Below are positions 34,311-44,267 of a stretch of 64,000 nt of DNA, one piece after another; positions within the stretch are counted from its first letter, which is position 1, and each line of letters starts with the position of its first letter. A program made the translations under genes and the position numbers. The notes under the pieces were generated by a model. That model did not search any database and was not told where the DNA came from. It was given only the letters and a program-made list of their open reading frames with translations. The DNA comes from Acidobacteria bacterium RIFCSPLOWO2_12_FULL_68_19 (GTDB lineage: Bacteria > Acidobacteriota > Vicinamibacteria > Vicinamibacterales > UBA2999). The DNA is taken from positions 79,218 to 143,217 of the forward strand of contig MELF01000035.1 of NCBI GenBank assembly GCA_001767525.1, in the 5' to 3' direction.

Positions 34311-34400
34311 GGAGGGATGGCCGAGTGGTCGATGGCGGCGGTCTTGAAAACCGTTGGCCCCGCAAGGGGCTCGGGGGTTCGAATCCCTCTCCCTCCGCCA
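34311..34400 (+). tRNA. tRNA-Ser (anticodon UGA)
   Basis: The 90-base sequence folds as a class II tRNA. The acceptor stem GGAGGGA (34311-34317) pairs with TCCCTCC (34390-34396), followed by G and an encoded CCA (34398-34400). The D loop has GAGTGGTCGATGGCG. The anticodon loop CTTGAAA gives TGA. A long variable arm (TTGGCCCCGCAAGGGGCTC) and a T loop GGTTCGAATCC are present. The identity fits the neighbouring serS. Confidence 0.97.
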
Positions 34401-34461
34401 TCCCCTGATCCGCGCGTGACAATCCAGGCCCACCTTGCCGGGGGATGAAGAGCGGCCTGGC

Positions 34462-35631
34462 ATGGGCAAGACGCTCTTCCAGACCGGGCCCCTCGAGCGG
34501 GGCGTCTTTCTCGAGCGCGTGAACCGGTTCGTCGTGAGGTTTCGGCGCGGCCGGGCCGAGGGGATCGCCCACCTCGCCAATCCCGGTCGGCTCGCCGAGG
34601 TTCTCCTTCCCGGCACCGAACTGCTCCTCGAGCGTCGCCCGCAGAACCAACTCGCCTGGAAGGCGGTTGGCGCCACATGGTCGGCGCGCTGGCCGGGCGA
34701 CCGGCCACGCACGGTCTACCTCGACACCACCCGGATCAACCTCCTGGCCGAACGGCTGATCGCGGAGAAGCTCATTCCCGAACTCCGCCACTATCAGATC
34801 GACCGGAGAGAGATCGCCGACGGCAAGTCGCGATTCGACTTCCTGCTGCGCGCTCGCCATGGCAGCTTTCTCCTGGAAGTCAAGTCGGTCACGCTGGCCG
34901 AGCGCGGCCTCGCCTTCTTTCCCGACGCCCGTACCGAGCGCGGTCGTCGTCATCTCCAGGCACTGGCTCGTTACGGCGACCGGCGCCGCCGCCGCGCCGG
35001 CGTGCTGTTCCTCGTGCAGGGAGCCGTGGACAGATTCCTCCCGGATTTCCACAACGACCTGGACTTCGCCCGAACGTTCTCCGCCGTCCGGAGCCGGGTG
35101 GCCCTTCTCCCGTATCGAGTCGATCCCGCGCTCGGGGACGACGGAGGGATCGCGTTTGCCGGTCGGCCCACACGACTTCGCGTCCCCTGGCGCCTCCTCG
35201 ATGCGGGCGTTCGAGACGCCGGCTTGTACTTGCTTGTCTTGCACGTGCCCCAGGACACGTGCGTCGAAGTGGGTGCCCTGGGACCGCGCACGTACCGGAG
35301 CGGATTCTACGTGTATACCGGCTCAGCTCGGCGCGGACTCGACCAGCGCATCGCACGACACCTCCGCCGGCGCAAGCGCTTGCACTGGCACATCGACTTC
35401 CTGCGGGCGCACAGCCCGCGAGTTCAGGCGTTCCCGATCCGGGGGGCGTCGGACGAATGTGGGCTCGCCGCCGGGATGGGGCGCGTCGGAGGCAGCCTTG
35501 TCGCGGATTTTGGCTCCTCCGACTGCCGCTGCGCGGGGCACCTTGTCTGGTTTCCGGAATCCCCGGTGCACACGGCGGCGTTCCAGGAGCTGCTCACCCG
35601 GATGCGCCACGCAGGCGGCTCGTCGGCGTGA
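34462..35631 (+). CDS. sfsA: SfsA-DUF123 fusion protein (predicted DNA-binding SfsA plus GIY-YIG-like domain)
   Basis: About 389 residues from ATG 34462 (a TTG at 34435 is an alternative). Residues about 1-235 match SfsA: GRAEGIAHLANPGRLAEVLLPG, DTTRINLLAERLI, GKSRFDFLL and LEVKSVTLAERGLAFFPDA, then RHLQAL. Residues about 245-375 match the DUF123 family (GLYLLVLHVP, YRSGFYVYTGSARRGLDQRIARHL, WHIDFLRAH, DECGLAA, FGSSDCRCAGHLVWF), which is related to GIY-YIG nucleases. SfsA has a nuclease-like fold and unclear function. No frameshift separates the halves, so the fusion is one protein. Confidence 0.88.
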   Translation: MGKTLFQTGPLERGVFLERVNRFVVRFRRGRAEGIAHLANPGRLAEVLLPGTELLLERRPQNQLAWKAVGATWSARWPGDRPRTVYLDTTRINLLAERLIAEKLIPELRHYQIDRREIADGKSRFDFLLRARHGSFLLEVKSVTLAERGLAFFPDARTERGRRHLQALARYGDRRRRRAGVLFLVQGAVDRFLPDFHNDLDFARTFSAVRSRVALLPYRVDPALGDDGGIAFAGRPTRLRVPWRLLDAGVRDAGLYLLVLHVPQDTCVEVGALGPRTYRSGFYVYTGSARRGLDQRIARHLRRRKRLHWHIDFLRAHSPRVQAFPIRGASDECGLAAGMGRVGGSLVADFGSSDCRCAGHLVWFPESPVHTAAFQELLTRMRHAGGSSA

Positions 35632-35709
35632 GCGTAAAGATTCCCATTGTCGTATGATTGGGGTTCCCGCACACTGACGAGGATTCGGTCGGACGAGTGG
35701 AGCATCACG

Positions 35710-35808
35710 ATGGATATCATGGAAACGATAATCGCGTGGATCGCAGTGATCGGCTTGCTGGGCCTGACGGTGGGCGGCCTGGTGCACGCGCTCTTCTTCA
35801 GCCCCTAG
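35710..35808 (+). CDS. Small single-span membrane peptide (32 residues)
   Basis: An ATG at 35710, preceded by GGAG eight bases upstream, opens a short frame ending at TAG 35806-35808. The peptide MDIMETIIAWIAVIGLLGLT continues VGGLVHALFFSP: an almost ideal single transmembrane helix with a charged N-terminus and a short C-terminal tail. It stands alone between the SfsA fusion and the exported methyltransferase. Known small membrane peptides such as CydX look similar in shape, but there is no neighbouring oxidase here. Function unknown. Confidence 0.5.
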   Translation: MDIMETIIAWIAVIGLLGLTVGGLVHALFFSP

Positions 35809-35953
35809 TTCAATGGGGCACTGCGCGTGAGCGTGGTCACACGGCAGCCCGAACGAGGCAAACGGGCACGCCGTCCGTGTGATTTCTTCGAGCGACCTAC
35901 AGAGGCACGGAGCGTCCGGCGGGAGCCGGGCACTCCGTGCACCAGGAAACGGA

Positions 35954-36619
35954 CTAGCTCGCCTTCCGGAAGAGCACCAGGAACAAGTCGTTCGGCTGGC
36001 TTTGCGCCGACCACTGCCGGTTGACGCTCACCGTCGTCAAGCCGGCTGCATTCGCCTCACCAATCACGACCTCCGGCGGCACGCCGTGGCCGCCCCGGTT
36101 CGCCGGGGCACCCGCGGGGAGTTCCGAATTGGGCCGCGGCGGGAAGTCGATGATTGCCAGCCGGCCGCCCGGCTTGAGCGCCGCCGCCATGCTCTTCAGG
36201 ATCTCCTGCGGCTGCGCCAGGTGATGGTACGCGTCGCGGATCAGGACCGCGTCGCAGCACCCCGGCGGCAGGTTCGTCGACCGCTCGGCGCCCGCCAGCA
36301 CGGTGACATTGGTCAGCCCTTCCTTCGTGGTGACCTCGCGCAGGAACGCGAGCTGCTTCTCGCCGATGTCGGTCGCAAACACCCGGCCCGACGCCCCGGT
36401 CCACTTGCCGAAGGCCACGGTCCAGGCGCCGAACCCGGCGCCGACGTCCGCGATCGCCATCCCGGGTTTGAGTTCCAGCAAGTCCACGAGCCGCGGGACC
36501 TCGACGGCCGCCGACTTGAGCATTGCGTCGGTCAGGCCCTGCTGACCCTGGGGCTGCTGGGCGATGAGCGGGGTGAACAGCAGCAGGAAAAGGACGGGCG
36601 CGAACGCAGCTCTACGCAT
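35954..36619 (-). CDS. Exported class I SAM-dependent methyltransferase-like protein
   Basis: I chose the ATG at 36619 (MRRAAFAPVLFLLLFTPLIAQ), giving 221 residues with a clear Sec signal peptide ending near QQ. Longer upstream frames have a low-complexity Arg/Ser-rich N-terminus with no support. The mature part has motif I ADVGAGFGAWTVAFGKWTG, an acidic residue in VFATDIGEK, VLIRDAYHHL and LKPGGRLAIIDFP, all standard SAM-methyltransferase motifs. An exported methyltransferase is odd because SAM is cytoplasmic. The substrate is unknown. Confidence 0.85.
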   Translation of the reverse strand: MRRAAFAPVLFLLLFTPLIAQQPQGQQGLTDAMLKSAAVEVPRLVDLLELKPGMAIADVGAGFGAWTVAFGKWTGASGRVFATDIGEKQLAFLREVTTKEGLTNVTVLAGAERSTNLPPGCCDAVLIRDAYHHLAQPQEILKSMAAALKPGGRLAIIDFPPRPNSELPAGAPANRGGHGVPPEVVIGEANAAGLTTVSVNRQWSAQSQPNDLFLVLFRKAS

Positions 36620-36671
36620 GGACGTCACTCCCTGGCAATGTGTTCCGGCTGAAGCCGGACGTCGGTTCTCG

Positions 36672-37118
36672 CTACAGCTTGAACAAGTCGTCGAACGCCT
36701 TGCGCGGGTTGTCGACCCGTGGCGTGGTGGTCTCGCGCTCGACGGTCGCGCGCGCGGCGAACAGCGTACACGTGTTCTTCGTGTTCTTGGGTGAAATTCT
36801 GGCGGGAACCGCTTGCATGCACTCGAAGCGGCTGCCCGGATCGAAGTAGGTGCACTGCGCGCAGCTGCGAAGCTCGACGCCGCACCGGGGACAGCGGCTC
36901 TCGTATCCAACCGCCGCGTCGATCATCGCGCCGCACTGCGAGCAGCGCACCACTTCGCGAAACCCCGGCATGTTCACCGGGCGAGGCGCGTCGCGCGAGA
37001 TGCGGCGGGTCGCGGCGGGCGCACCCGGCTCGGGCGCCGGGCGGCCCGACGGCGGCTTCCCCTGCCGGTCACGCTCGTCGTCCTGGTAACCGCGCTGGCG
37101 GTACTTGCGGTCGCTCAT
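36672..37118 (-). CDS. Zinc-ribbon protein of unknown function
   Basis: The 148-residue protein has a basic, disordered N-terminus (residues 1-50) and a compact Cys-rich centre: CSQCG and CPRCG, then CAQCTYFDPGSRFEC, then a C-terminal tail ending PRKAFDDLFKL. Two CxxC pairs (about residues 59-78) plus the CxxC...C group could bind one or two zinc ions. I do not recognise a named family. It lies upstream of the exported methyltransferase gene on the same strand, 52 bases away, and may be co-transcribed with it. Confidence 0.75.
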   Translation of the reverse strand: MSDRKYRQRGYQDDERDRQGKPPSGRPAPEPGAPAATRRISRDAPRPVNMPGFREVVRCSQCGAMIDAAVGYESRCPRCGVELRSCAQCTYFDPGSRFECMQAVPARISPKNTKNTCTLFAARATVERETTTPRVDNPRKAFDDLFKL

Positions 37119-37285
37119 CGGGGTGGGTATCTCATCGGTGCGATTCCATGTCGCGGGCTCGGCCCTGAAGTACTTGGGAAGAGGCCGATCACATTACCAC
37201 GTGAAGTGGGTGGCCGTTTGTGCATAAAATCTCGTGGGGTGCCCAGCCCCGTAGGGGGTGCCCTTGATCCTTTTTTCACAACATG

Positions 37286-37313
37286 GTACAAAACGGGTGC
37301 TACACGGGCACCC
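37286..37313 (-). terminator. Possible rho-independent terminator (leftward)
   Basis: GGGTGC (37295-37300) and GCACCC (37308-37313) pair around a 7-base loop. Read leftward, the stem is followed by GTTTTGTACC. It stands 38 bases beyond the stop of the membrane-peptide fragment at 37351. The T run is short, so the case is moderate. Confidence 0.35.
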
Positions 37314-37350
37314 CGTCATTCATGCCCTTCCTAATGCACTGGAACCGCTT

Positions 37351-37503
37351 TCATGACTTCCGCAGTGCGATGAACACTGCGGCGAATTGATAGACCGCGA
37401 GAACAAAGAACATTCGGGTGGATAGGTCGGATCGAACAGCCACTCGGCCGTTCGTGCCGAACGACGCGATCGTGTGCTTGACGACCCGCCGGTGCCCGTA
37501 GGG
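37351..37503 (-). pseudogene. Fragment of a membrane protein gene (3' end only)
   Basis: Between two stops lies a 50-codon frame ending ...SDLSTRMFFVLAVYQFAAVF, then IALRKS and TGA at 37353-37351. It reads like the end of a membrane protein (one hydrophobic helix and a basic tail), with more mixed codon use than chance shadows in this genome. No convincing start or ribosome site precedes it. It sits in the 664-base gap (37119-37782) upstream of actA, which otherwise shows only repeated GGGGTGCCC words (37236, 37255 and, inverted, 37306) and no other gene. Confidence 0.3.
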
Positions 37504-37782
37504 TCATCACCGGGGGTCATCCTCGTACCGACGCAGGGTGTTGCCGAGGTACGAACGCGAGGCCACGCGCGGCAAGGCGCCGGCGGAGCGGGCCACTCGC
37601 TATAGACACGGCCGCCCCGGGGGTGGTTGGGGTTGCGCCACGCGCGCGACCTCCGACGTAGAACCCGCGGTGTGTGAGAAGGAGGAAGTACAGGCGCTGG
37701 GTGCCTCCTTTCGGGGGGGGCGATGCGATGAGTTCGACCGACAGCCCCCGCCGAGGCGGGCGCCCCAACTGTCACGTATCAG

Positions 37783-38433
37783 ATGCCGCAGATCTTTGGT
37801 CGCAGCGCGAATACGCTCGCCCGAGCAAGCCTCGTCGGTCTGCTCCTGATGGCCGGTGGCCTGATCGGCCTCCTCATGGTGCTCGGACGTTCGTCCTACG
37901 TCACGCGGGCGCAGGAGTTCGTCGAGCAGCCAATCCAGTTCAGCCATCTCCACCACGTCGGCGACGACGGGATCGACTGCCGCTATTGCCACACCTCGGT
38001 TGAGACGTCGTCGTTTGCGGGAATCCCGCCGACCAAGACCTGCATGAACTGCCACTCCCAGATCTGGTCGAGCGCGCCGATCCTCGAGCCGGTGCGCGCC
38101 AGCTTCCGCGAGGACCGCCCGCTCCGCTGGATCCGCGTGCACGATCTGCCCGACTTCGTCTATTTCAACCACAGCATCCATCTGAAGAAGGGCATGGGGT
38201 GCGAAACCTGCCATGGACGCGTGGACGAGATGCCGCTGATGCGGCAGGAGAATTCGCTCCTGATGGAGTGGTGCCTCGACTGCCACCGCGCGCCGGAGCA
38301 GTTCGTGCGTCCGCGCAGCGAGGTGTTCACGATGGGCTACCGCCCGCAGGTTCCGCAGTCGGTGATCGGCCCGCAGCTCGTGGAGGAATACGGCATCCAG
38401 AGCCTGACGAGCTGCTCGACGTGCCATCGGTGA
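37783..38433 (+). CDS. actA: Alternative Complex III subunit ActA, pentaheme cytochrome c
   Basis: The 216-residue protein has one N-terminal membrane anchor (LVGLLLMAGGLIGLLMVLG). Five CxxCH heme sites start at residues 66 (CRYCH), 87 (CMNCH), 140 (CETCH), 164 (CLDCH) and 211 (CSTCH). Five hemes and the anchor match ActA, the periplasmic electron-transfer subunit of ACIII. ACIII oxidises menaquinol and passes electrons to cytochrome c or directly to an oxidase. It is the first gene of the act-sco-cox operon; actB starts seven bases later. Confidence 0.93.
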   Translation: MPQIFGRSANTLARASLVGLLLMAGGLIGLLMVLGRSSYVTRAQEFVEQPIQFSHLHHVGDDGIDCRYCHTSVETSSFAGIPPTKTCMNCHSQIWSSAPILEPVRASFREDRPLRWIRVHDLPDFVYFNHSIHLKKGMGCETCHGRVDEMPLMRQENSLLMEWCLDCHRAPEQFVRPRSEVFTMGYRPQVPQSVIGPQLVEEYGIQSLTSCSTCHR

Positions 38434-38440
38434 TCCGTTC

Positions 38441-41400
38441 ATGACCGCACGCTACGACATCGACGCGCTGCGCGCGCGTCTCGGCGACACGCGGGGGCGC
38501 GAGTACTGGCGAAGCCTGGAGGCGCTCGCCGAAACCCCGGAGTTCAAGGAGTTCCTCCACCGCGAATTTCCCGCGAACGCGTCGGAATGGCTCGATCCGG
38601 CGGGACGCCGCACCTTCCTGAAGCTGATGGGCGCCTCGCTCGCCCTGGCGGGTGTCACCGCGTGCACGCGGCAGCCCGCCGAGGCGCTCGTCCCGTACGT
38701 GCGCCAGCCGGAAGAGCTGGTCCCGGGCAAGCCGCTCTTCTACGCGACGGCGATGCCGATGAGCGGCGCCGGCATGGGGCTGCTCGTCGAGAGCCACGAA
38801 GGGCGCCCCACGAAGATCGAAGGGAATCCCGATCACCCTGCCAGCCGCGGCGCGACCGACCTGTTCGCCCAGGCGTCGATTCTCGGCCTCTACGATCCGG
38901 ACAGGTCGCAGGTCGTCACCAACCTTGGCGTCGTCCGGCCGTTCAGCGCCTTCGCGAGCGCCGTCCAGGCGGTGGTCTCCACGCAACAGGAGACCCAGGG
39001 CGCCGGACTCCGAATCTTGTCCGAGACGGTGGCCTCGCCGACGCTCGCCGCACAGATTGGGGAGTTCCTCCTGCGGTTTCCCCGCGCCAGGTGGGTGCAG
39101 TGGGAGCCGGTGGGGCGGCACAACGCGCGCGAGGGGAGCCGGCTCGCCTTCGGCGAGTACGTCGATTCGCAGTACGCGCTCGAGAAGGCGACGGTCATTC
39201 TCTCGCTCGACGCCGACTTCCTCTGCACCGGCGCGGCGGGCGTGCGAAACGCCCGGGCGTTCGCCTCGCGGCGTCGCGCCGCAGGGGAGCGTGCGCGGAC
39301 GAACCGGCTCTACGCGGTCGAGTGCACGCCTGCCAATACCGGGACGAGGGCCGACCACCGCCTGTCGCTGCGCCCGTCGCAGGTGGAGGCGTTTGTCCGC
39401 GCCGTGGCCGTCCAGCTCGGCGTGGCAGGCGTCGCGGCCCCGGAGTTGCCGGAGGCGGCCAAGACGTGGGTGGCGCCGCTCGTCAAGGACCTGCAGGCAA
39501 GTCGTGGCCAGAGTCTCGTGATCGCCGGCGACGGCCAGCCGCCGGTCGTCCACGCGCTCGCCCATGCGATGAACGATCTGCTGGGCAACGTCGGCGCCAC
39601 CGTCGTCTACACAGAGACCGCCGAAGCGCGGCCGATGAACCAGGTCGCGGGTGTGCAGGAGCTGGTCGCCGACATGACCGCGGGCGCGGTGGAGTGCCTG
39701 CTGATTCTCGGCGGCAACCCGGTGTACACGGCCCCGGCGGACCTGGACTTCGCCGCGGCGCTCGAGCAGGTGCCGTTCCGCGCGCATCTCAGCCTGTACG
39801 AGGACGAGACCTCCGCGCTGTGCCACTGGCACATTCCCGAGACGCACTATCTGGAAACATGGAGCGACGTGCGCGGAGACGAGGGGACGGCCGCCATCGT
39901 GCAGCCGCTGATTGCGCCGCTCTACGGCGGCCGGTCCGCGCACGAGGTGGTCTCGGCGCTCGGCGAGCGCGGCGAGCGGCCCGCCTACGAGCTCGTGCGC
40001 GAGTACTGGTCGAAGGTGACCGGCCTGTCGATGCAGGCGCCGGCGCCGGCACCCGCCGCACCGCCGAGCGGCAGGGAGATCGCACCGACCGGCGCGGCGG
40101 AGAGCGCACCGCCCCCGCAGTCCCAGGCCGCACCGTCAGTGGGGGCTGGCGCGGCGCCTGCGCCGCCGCCAATTGCTCCGGCGCCGCGGCCGCCGCTCTC
40201 CCCGTTCGACCGCGAGTGGCGGCGGTGGCTGCACAACGGCGTCATTCCGAACACGGCGTTCGCGCCGCGGGCCGTCACGCTGCAGGCCAACTTCGCCGCG
40301 GCGCCTGCGACCGGGGGGGCAGCCGGGTCCGGCCTCGAGGTGGTCTTCCGGCCCGACCCGACGGTGTACGACGGGCGGTTCGCGAACAACGCGTGGCTCC
40401 AGGAGACGCCCAAGTCGCTGACGAAGCTGACGTGGGACAACGCCGCGCTCGTGTCGCCGGCGACGGCCGTCCGCCTCGCGCTCGCGAGCGGCGACCTCGT
40501 CGAGCTGCGGCAGGGGAGCCGCTCGATCCGGATTCCGATCTGGCTCGCCCCCGGCCAGCCGGCCGACACCCTCACGCTCCATCTCGGCTACGGGCGGACG
40601 CGCGCCGGCCGCGCCGGCACCGGCACCGGCTTCAACGTGAATCCGCTCCGCACGGCGGCGGGCCTCGACATGCTGGCCGGCGTCGAGCTCGTCAAGACGG
40701 GCGAGACGTATCCGCTCGCGTCGACCCAGGACCACTGGTCGCTCGAGGGCCGGAACCTCGTGCGCGTCGCGACGCTGTCGGAGTACGACGAGGATCCCGA
40801 GTTCGCGCGGAAGCTGGAGCACCAGCCGATCACGGACATCACGATGTACGGCGACTTCAAGTACGAGGGGTACGCCTGGGGCATGGCGATCGACCAGAAC
40901 GTCTGCACCGGCTGCAACGCGTGCGTCGTCGCCTGCCAGGCGGAGAACAACGTGCCGGTCGTCGGCAAGTCCCAGGTGCTCAACGGCCGCGAAATGCACT
41001 GGCTGCGGGTCGACCGCTACTACACCGGGGACCTCGAGAACCCGGACACGTACCACCAGCCGATGCCGTGCCAGCAGTGCGAGGCGGCGCCGTGCGAGGT
41101 CGTCTGCCCGGTGTCGGCCACCACGCACAGCAGCGAGGGGCTGAACGACATGGTCTACAACCGCTGCGTCGGCACGCGCTACTGCTCGAACAACTGCCCG
41201 TACAAGGTGCGGCGGTTCAATTTCCTGCTGTATCAGGACTGGAACACGCCGACGCTCTGGCTGCAGCGCAATCCGGACGTCACGGTTCGCAGTCGCGGCG
41301 TGATGGAGAAGTGCACCTACTGCGTGCAGCGCATCAACCACGCGCGCGTGGCGGCCAAGCTGGAGGACCGGGGCATCCGCGACGGCGACGTGCTGACCGC

Positions 41401-41613
41401 CTGCCAGGCGGCGTGCCCCACCGAGGCGATCGTGTTCGGCAACATCAACGATCCGGACAGCCGCGTGTCGCGGCTGAAGGCGAACCCGCTGAACTATGCG
41501 CTCCTCGCGGAGCTGAATTCGCGGCCCCGGACGACGTACCTGGCGATCGTGCGCAACCCGAACGCGGAGCTCGAGGCCGGGCGCGCCGCGGATGAGAGCG
41601 AGGGAAGGCGCTG

Positions 41614-41614
<1 letters not shown>
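38441..41614 (+). CDS. actB: Alternative Complex III subunit ActB (molybdopterin-like and Fe-S)
   Basis: The 1057-residue protein has a twin-arginine type leader (GRRTFLKLMGASLALAGVTAC) near residue 50 and a large molybdopterin-oxidoreductase-like N-terminal region (PDHPASRGATDLFAQASILGLYDPDRSQ). After a Pro/Ala-rich linker (about residues 530-590), the C-terminal ferredoxin-type part follows: CTGCNACVVACQAENN, CQQCEAAPCEVVCPV, CVGTRYCSNNCPYKVRR and CTYCVQRI...ACQAACPTEAI. This suits three [4Fe-4S] and one [3Fe-4S] clusters, as in known ACIII. In known ActB the molybdenum cofactor is absent. Confidence 0.93.
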
Positions 41615-43032
<1,418 letters not shown>

Positions 43033-43033
43033 T

Positions 43034-43585
43034 GTGATGGCACACAGCGAGACTTCACCAGCCGTTCACGGCCTGCTGGCCGAATTCGCGACGCCCGGGG
43101 GGCTCGTGCACGCGACCGAGAAGGCGCGCCTGGAAGGCTACCGCCACATGGATGCGTACTCGCCGTTCCCGATTGAGCACCTGCACGAGGCGCTCGGCCT
43201 GCGGCGCTCGAAGGTGCCGCTCATCACGCTCGTCGGCGGCATCCTCGGCGGCATTGGCGGCTACGCGCTCGAGTACTGGTCGCAGGCGATCGCGTACCCG
43301 TTGAACATCGGCGGCCGGCCGTACCACAGCTGGCCGCACTTCATTCCCGTCACGTTCGAGACGACCGTGCTCGGGGCGGCCCTCTCGTGCTTCGTCGGGA
43401 TGTGGGCGCTCAACAGGCTGCCGCAGCCGTACCACCCCGTCTTTGGCGCGCCGGTCTTCGATCGGGCGTCGCGCGACCGGTTCTTCCTCTGCATCGAGGC
43501 GACCGACCCGAAGTTCGAGCGCTACGCGACCGCCAGGTTTCTCGAGGGGCTGCACCCGGTAGGAGTGACCGAAGTTGCGCCATAA
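43034..43585 (+). CDS. actD: Alternative Complex III subunit ActD (DUF3341)
   Basis: The 183-residue protein has the DUF3341 pattern: HGLLAEFATPGGLVHATEKARLEGYRHMDAYSPFPIEHLHEALGL, two transmembrane helices (about residues 55-77 and 105-125), and a short cytoplasmic end with DRFFLCIEATDPKFE. ActD anchors the complex in the membrane. The last codons overlap the proposed actE start. Confidence 0.92.
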   Translation: MMAHSETSPAVHGLLAEFATPGGLVHATEKARLEGYRHMDAYSPFPIEHLHEALGLRRSKVPLITLVGGILGGIGGYALEYWSQAIAYPLNIGGRPYHSWPHFIPVTFETTVLGAALSCFVGMWALNRLPQPYHPVFGAPVFDRASRDRFFLCIEATDPKFERYATARFLEGLHPVGVTEVAP

Positions 43586-44267
43586 GCCGAGCCACGATGC
43601 CAACGCCCAACGCCCAACGCCCAACGTCCAAGGGCCGGTGGGAGTTGGAGATTGGACCGTTGGGAGTTCAACCGCAACGCGACTGGTGATTGTCGTGTTG
43701 AGCGTTGCCTGTGGCGCATGCCGCCAGGACATGCACGACGCGCCGCGGTACGACCCGCTCGAAGCGAGCGCCTTCTTCGCCGACGGGCGCAGCGCCCGCG
43801 GGCTCGTCGCCAACGCCGTCGCGCGCGGGACGCTGCGGGAAGACGAGCATCTCTATCAGGGCACGATCGACGGGCAGCTCACCGACATGTTCCCGATGCC
43901 GGTGACCGCCGAGCTGATGGCGCGCGGCCGCGAGCGGTTCAACGTCTTCTGCTCCCCCTGCCACGGCCGCACGGGGCAGGGCAACGGCATGGTGGTGCAG
44001 CGCGGATTCCGGGCGCCTCCGTCGTTCCACCAGGAACGGCTGCGCAGCGCGCCCGTGGGGTACTACGTGAACGTGGAAACGAACGGATTTGGAGCCATGT
44101 CCGATTATTCGGCGCAGGTGCCGCCGGAGGACCGCTGGGCCATTGCGGCCTACATCCGCGCACTGCAGTTCAGCCAGCGCGCCACGGTCGGCGACGTGCC
44201 GCCCGATCGCCGTCCCGAGCTGGATCGGGCGCCGGAGGCCGCGCCCGCCGCCCCGGAGGCACGGTGA
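43575..44267 (+). CDS. actE: Alternative Complex III subunit ActE (monoheme cytochrome c)
   Basis: The frame gives 230 residues with one heme site, FCSPCHGRTGQGNGMV, and an axial Met candidate in the downstream GFGAMSDYSAQVPPEDRWAI. This is the pattern of ActE. The N-terminus is odd. After MRHKPSHD comes sequence made by tandem 7-base repeats (43604-43631) and a related GTTGG-rich stretch, and only then the hydrophobic leader (LVIVVLSVACGAC, perhaps a lipobox). The true start may be an alternative codon near 43686, or the repeat may have been added inside the leader. Confidence 0.85.
   Translation: MRHKPSHDANAQRPTPNVQGPVGVGDWTVGSSTATRLVIVVLSVACGACRQDMHDAPRYDPLEASAFFADGRSARGLVANAVARGTLREDEHLYQGTIDGQLTDMFPMPVTAELMARGRERFNVFCSPCHGRTGQGNGMVVQRGFRAPPSFHQERLRSAPVGYYVNVETNGFGAMSDYSAQVPPEDRWAIAAYIRALQFSQRATVGDVPPDRRPELDRAPEAAPAAPEAR
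43604..43631. repeat. Tandem heptamer repeat (CGCCCAA x3, CGTCCAA x1)
   Basis: Three perfect copies of CGCCCAA and one variant CGTCCAA follow one another, then a looser GTTGGGAGTTGGAG stretch (about 43640-43675). The repeat lies where actE should begin and changes the predicted N-terminus. Confidence 0.75.

Noticed and set aside
32410..35244. A 944-codon minus-strand frame across serS and the SfsA fusion
   Set aside because: Antisense to serS, the tRNA gene and sfsA; it runs straight through the tRNA, so it is not coding.
38587..41595. A 1002-codon plus-strand frame within actB
   Set aside because: It is a frame-shifted shadow of actB, rich in Arg, Gly and Ala; actB itself has all the family motifs.
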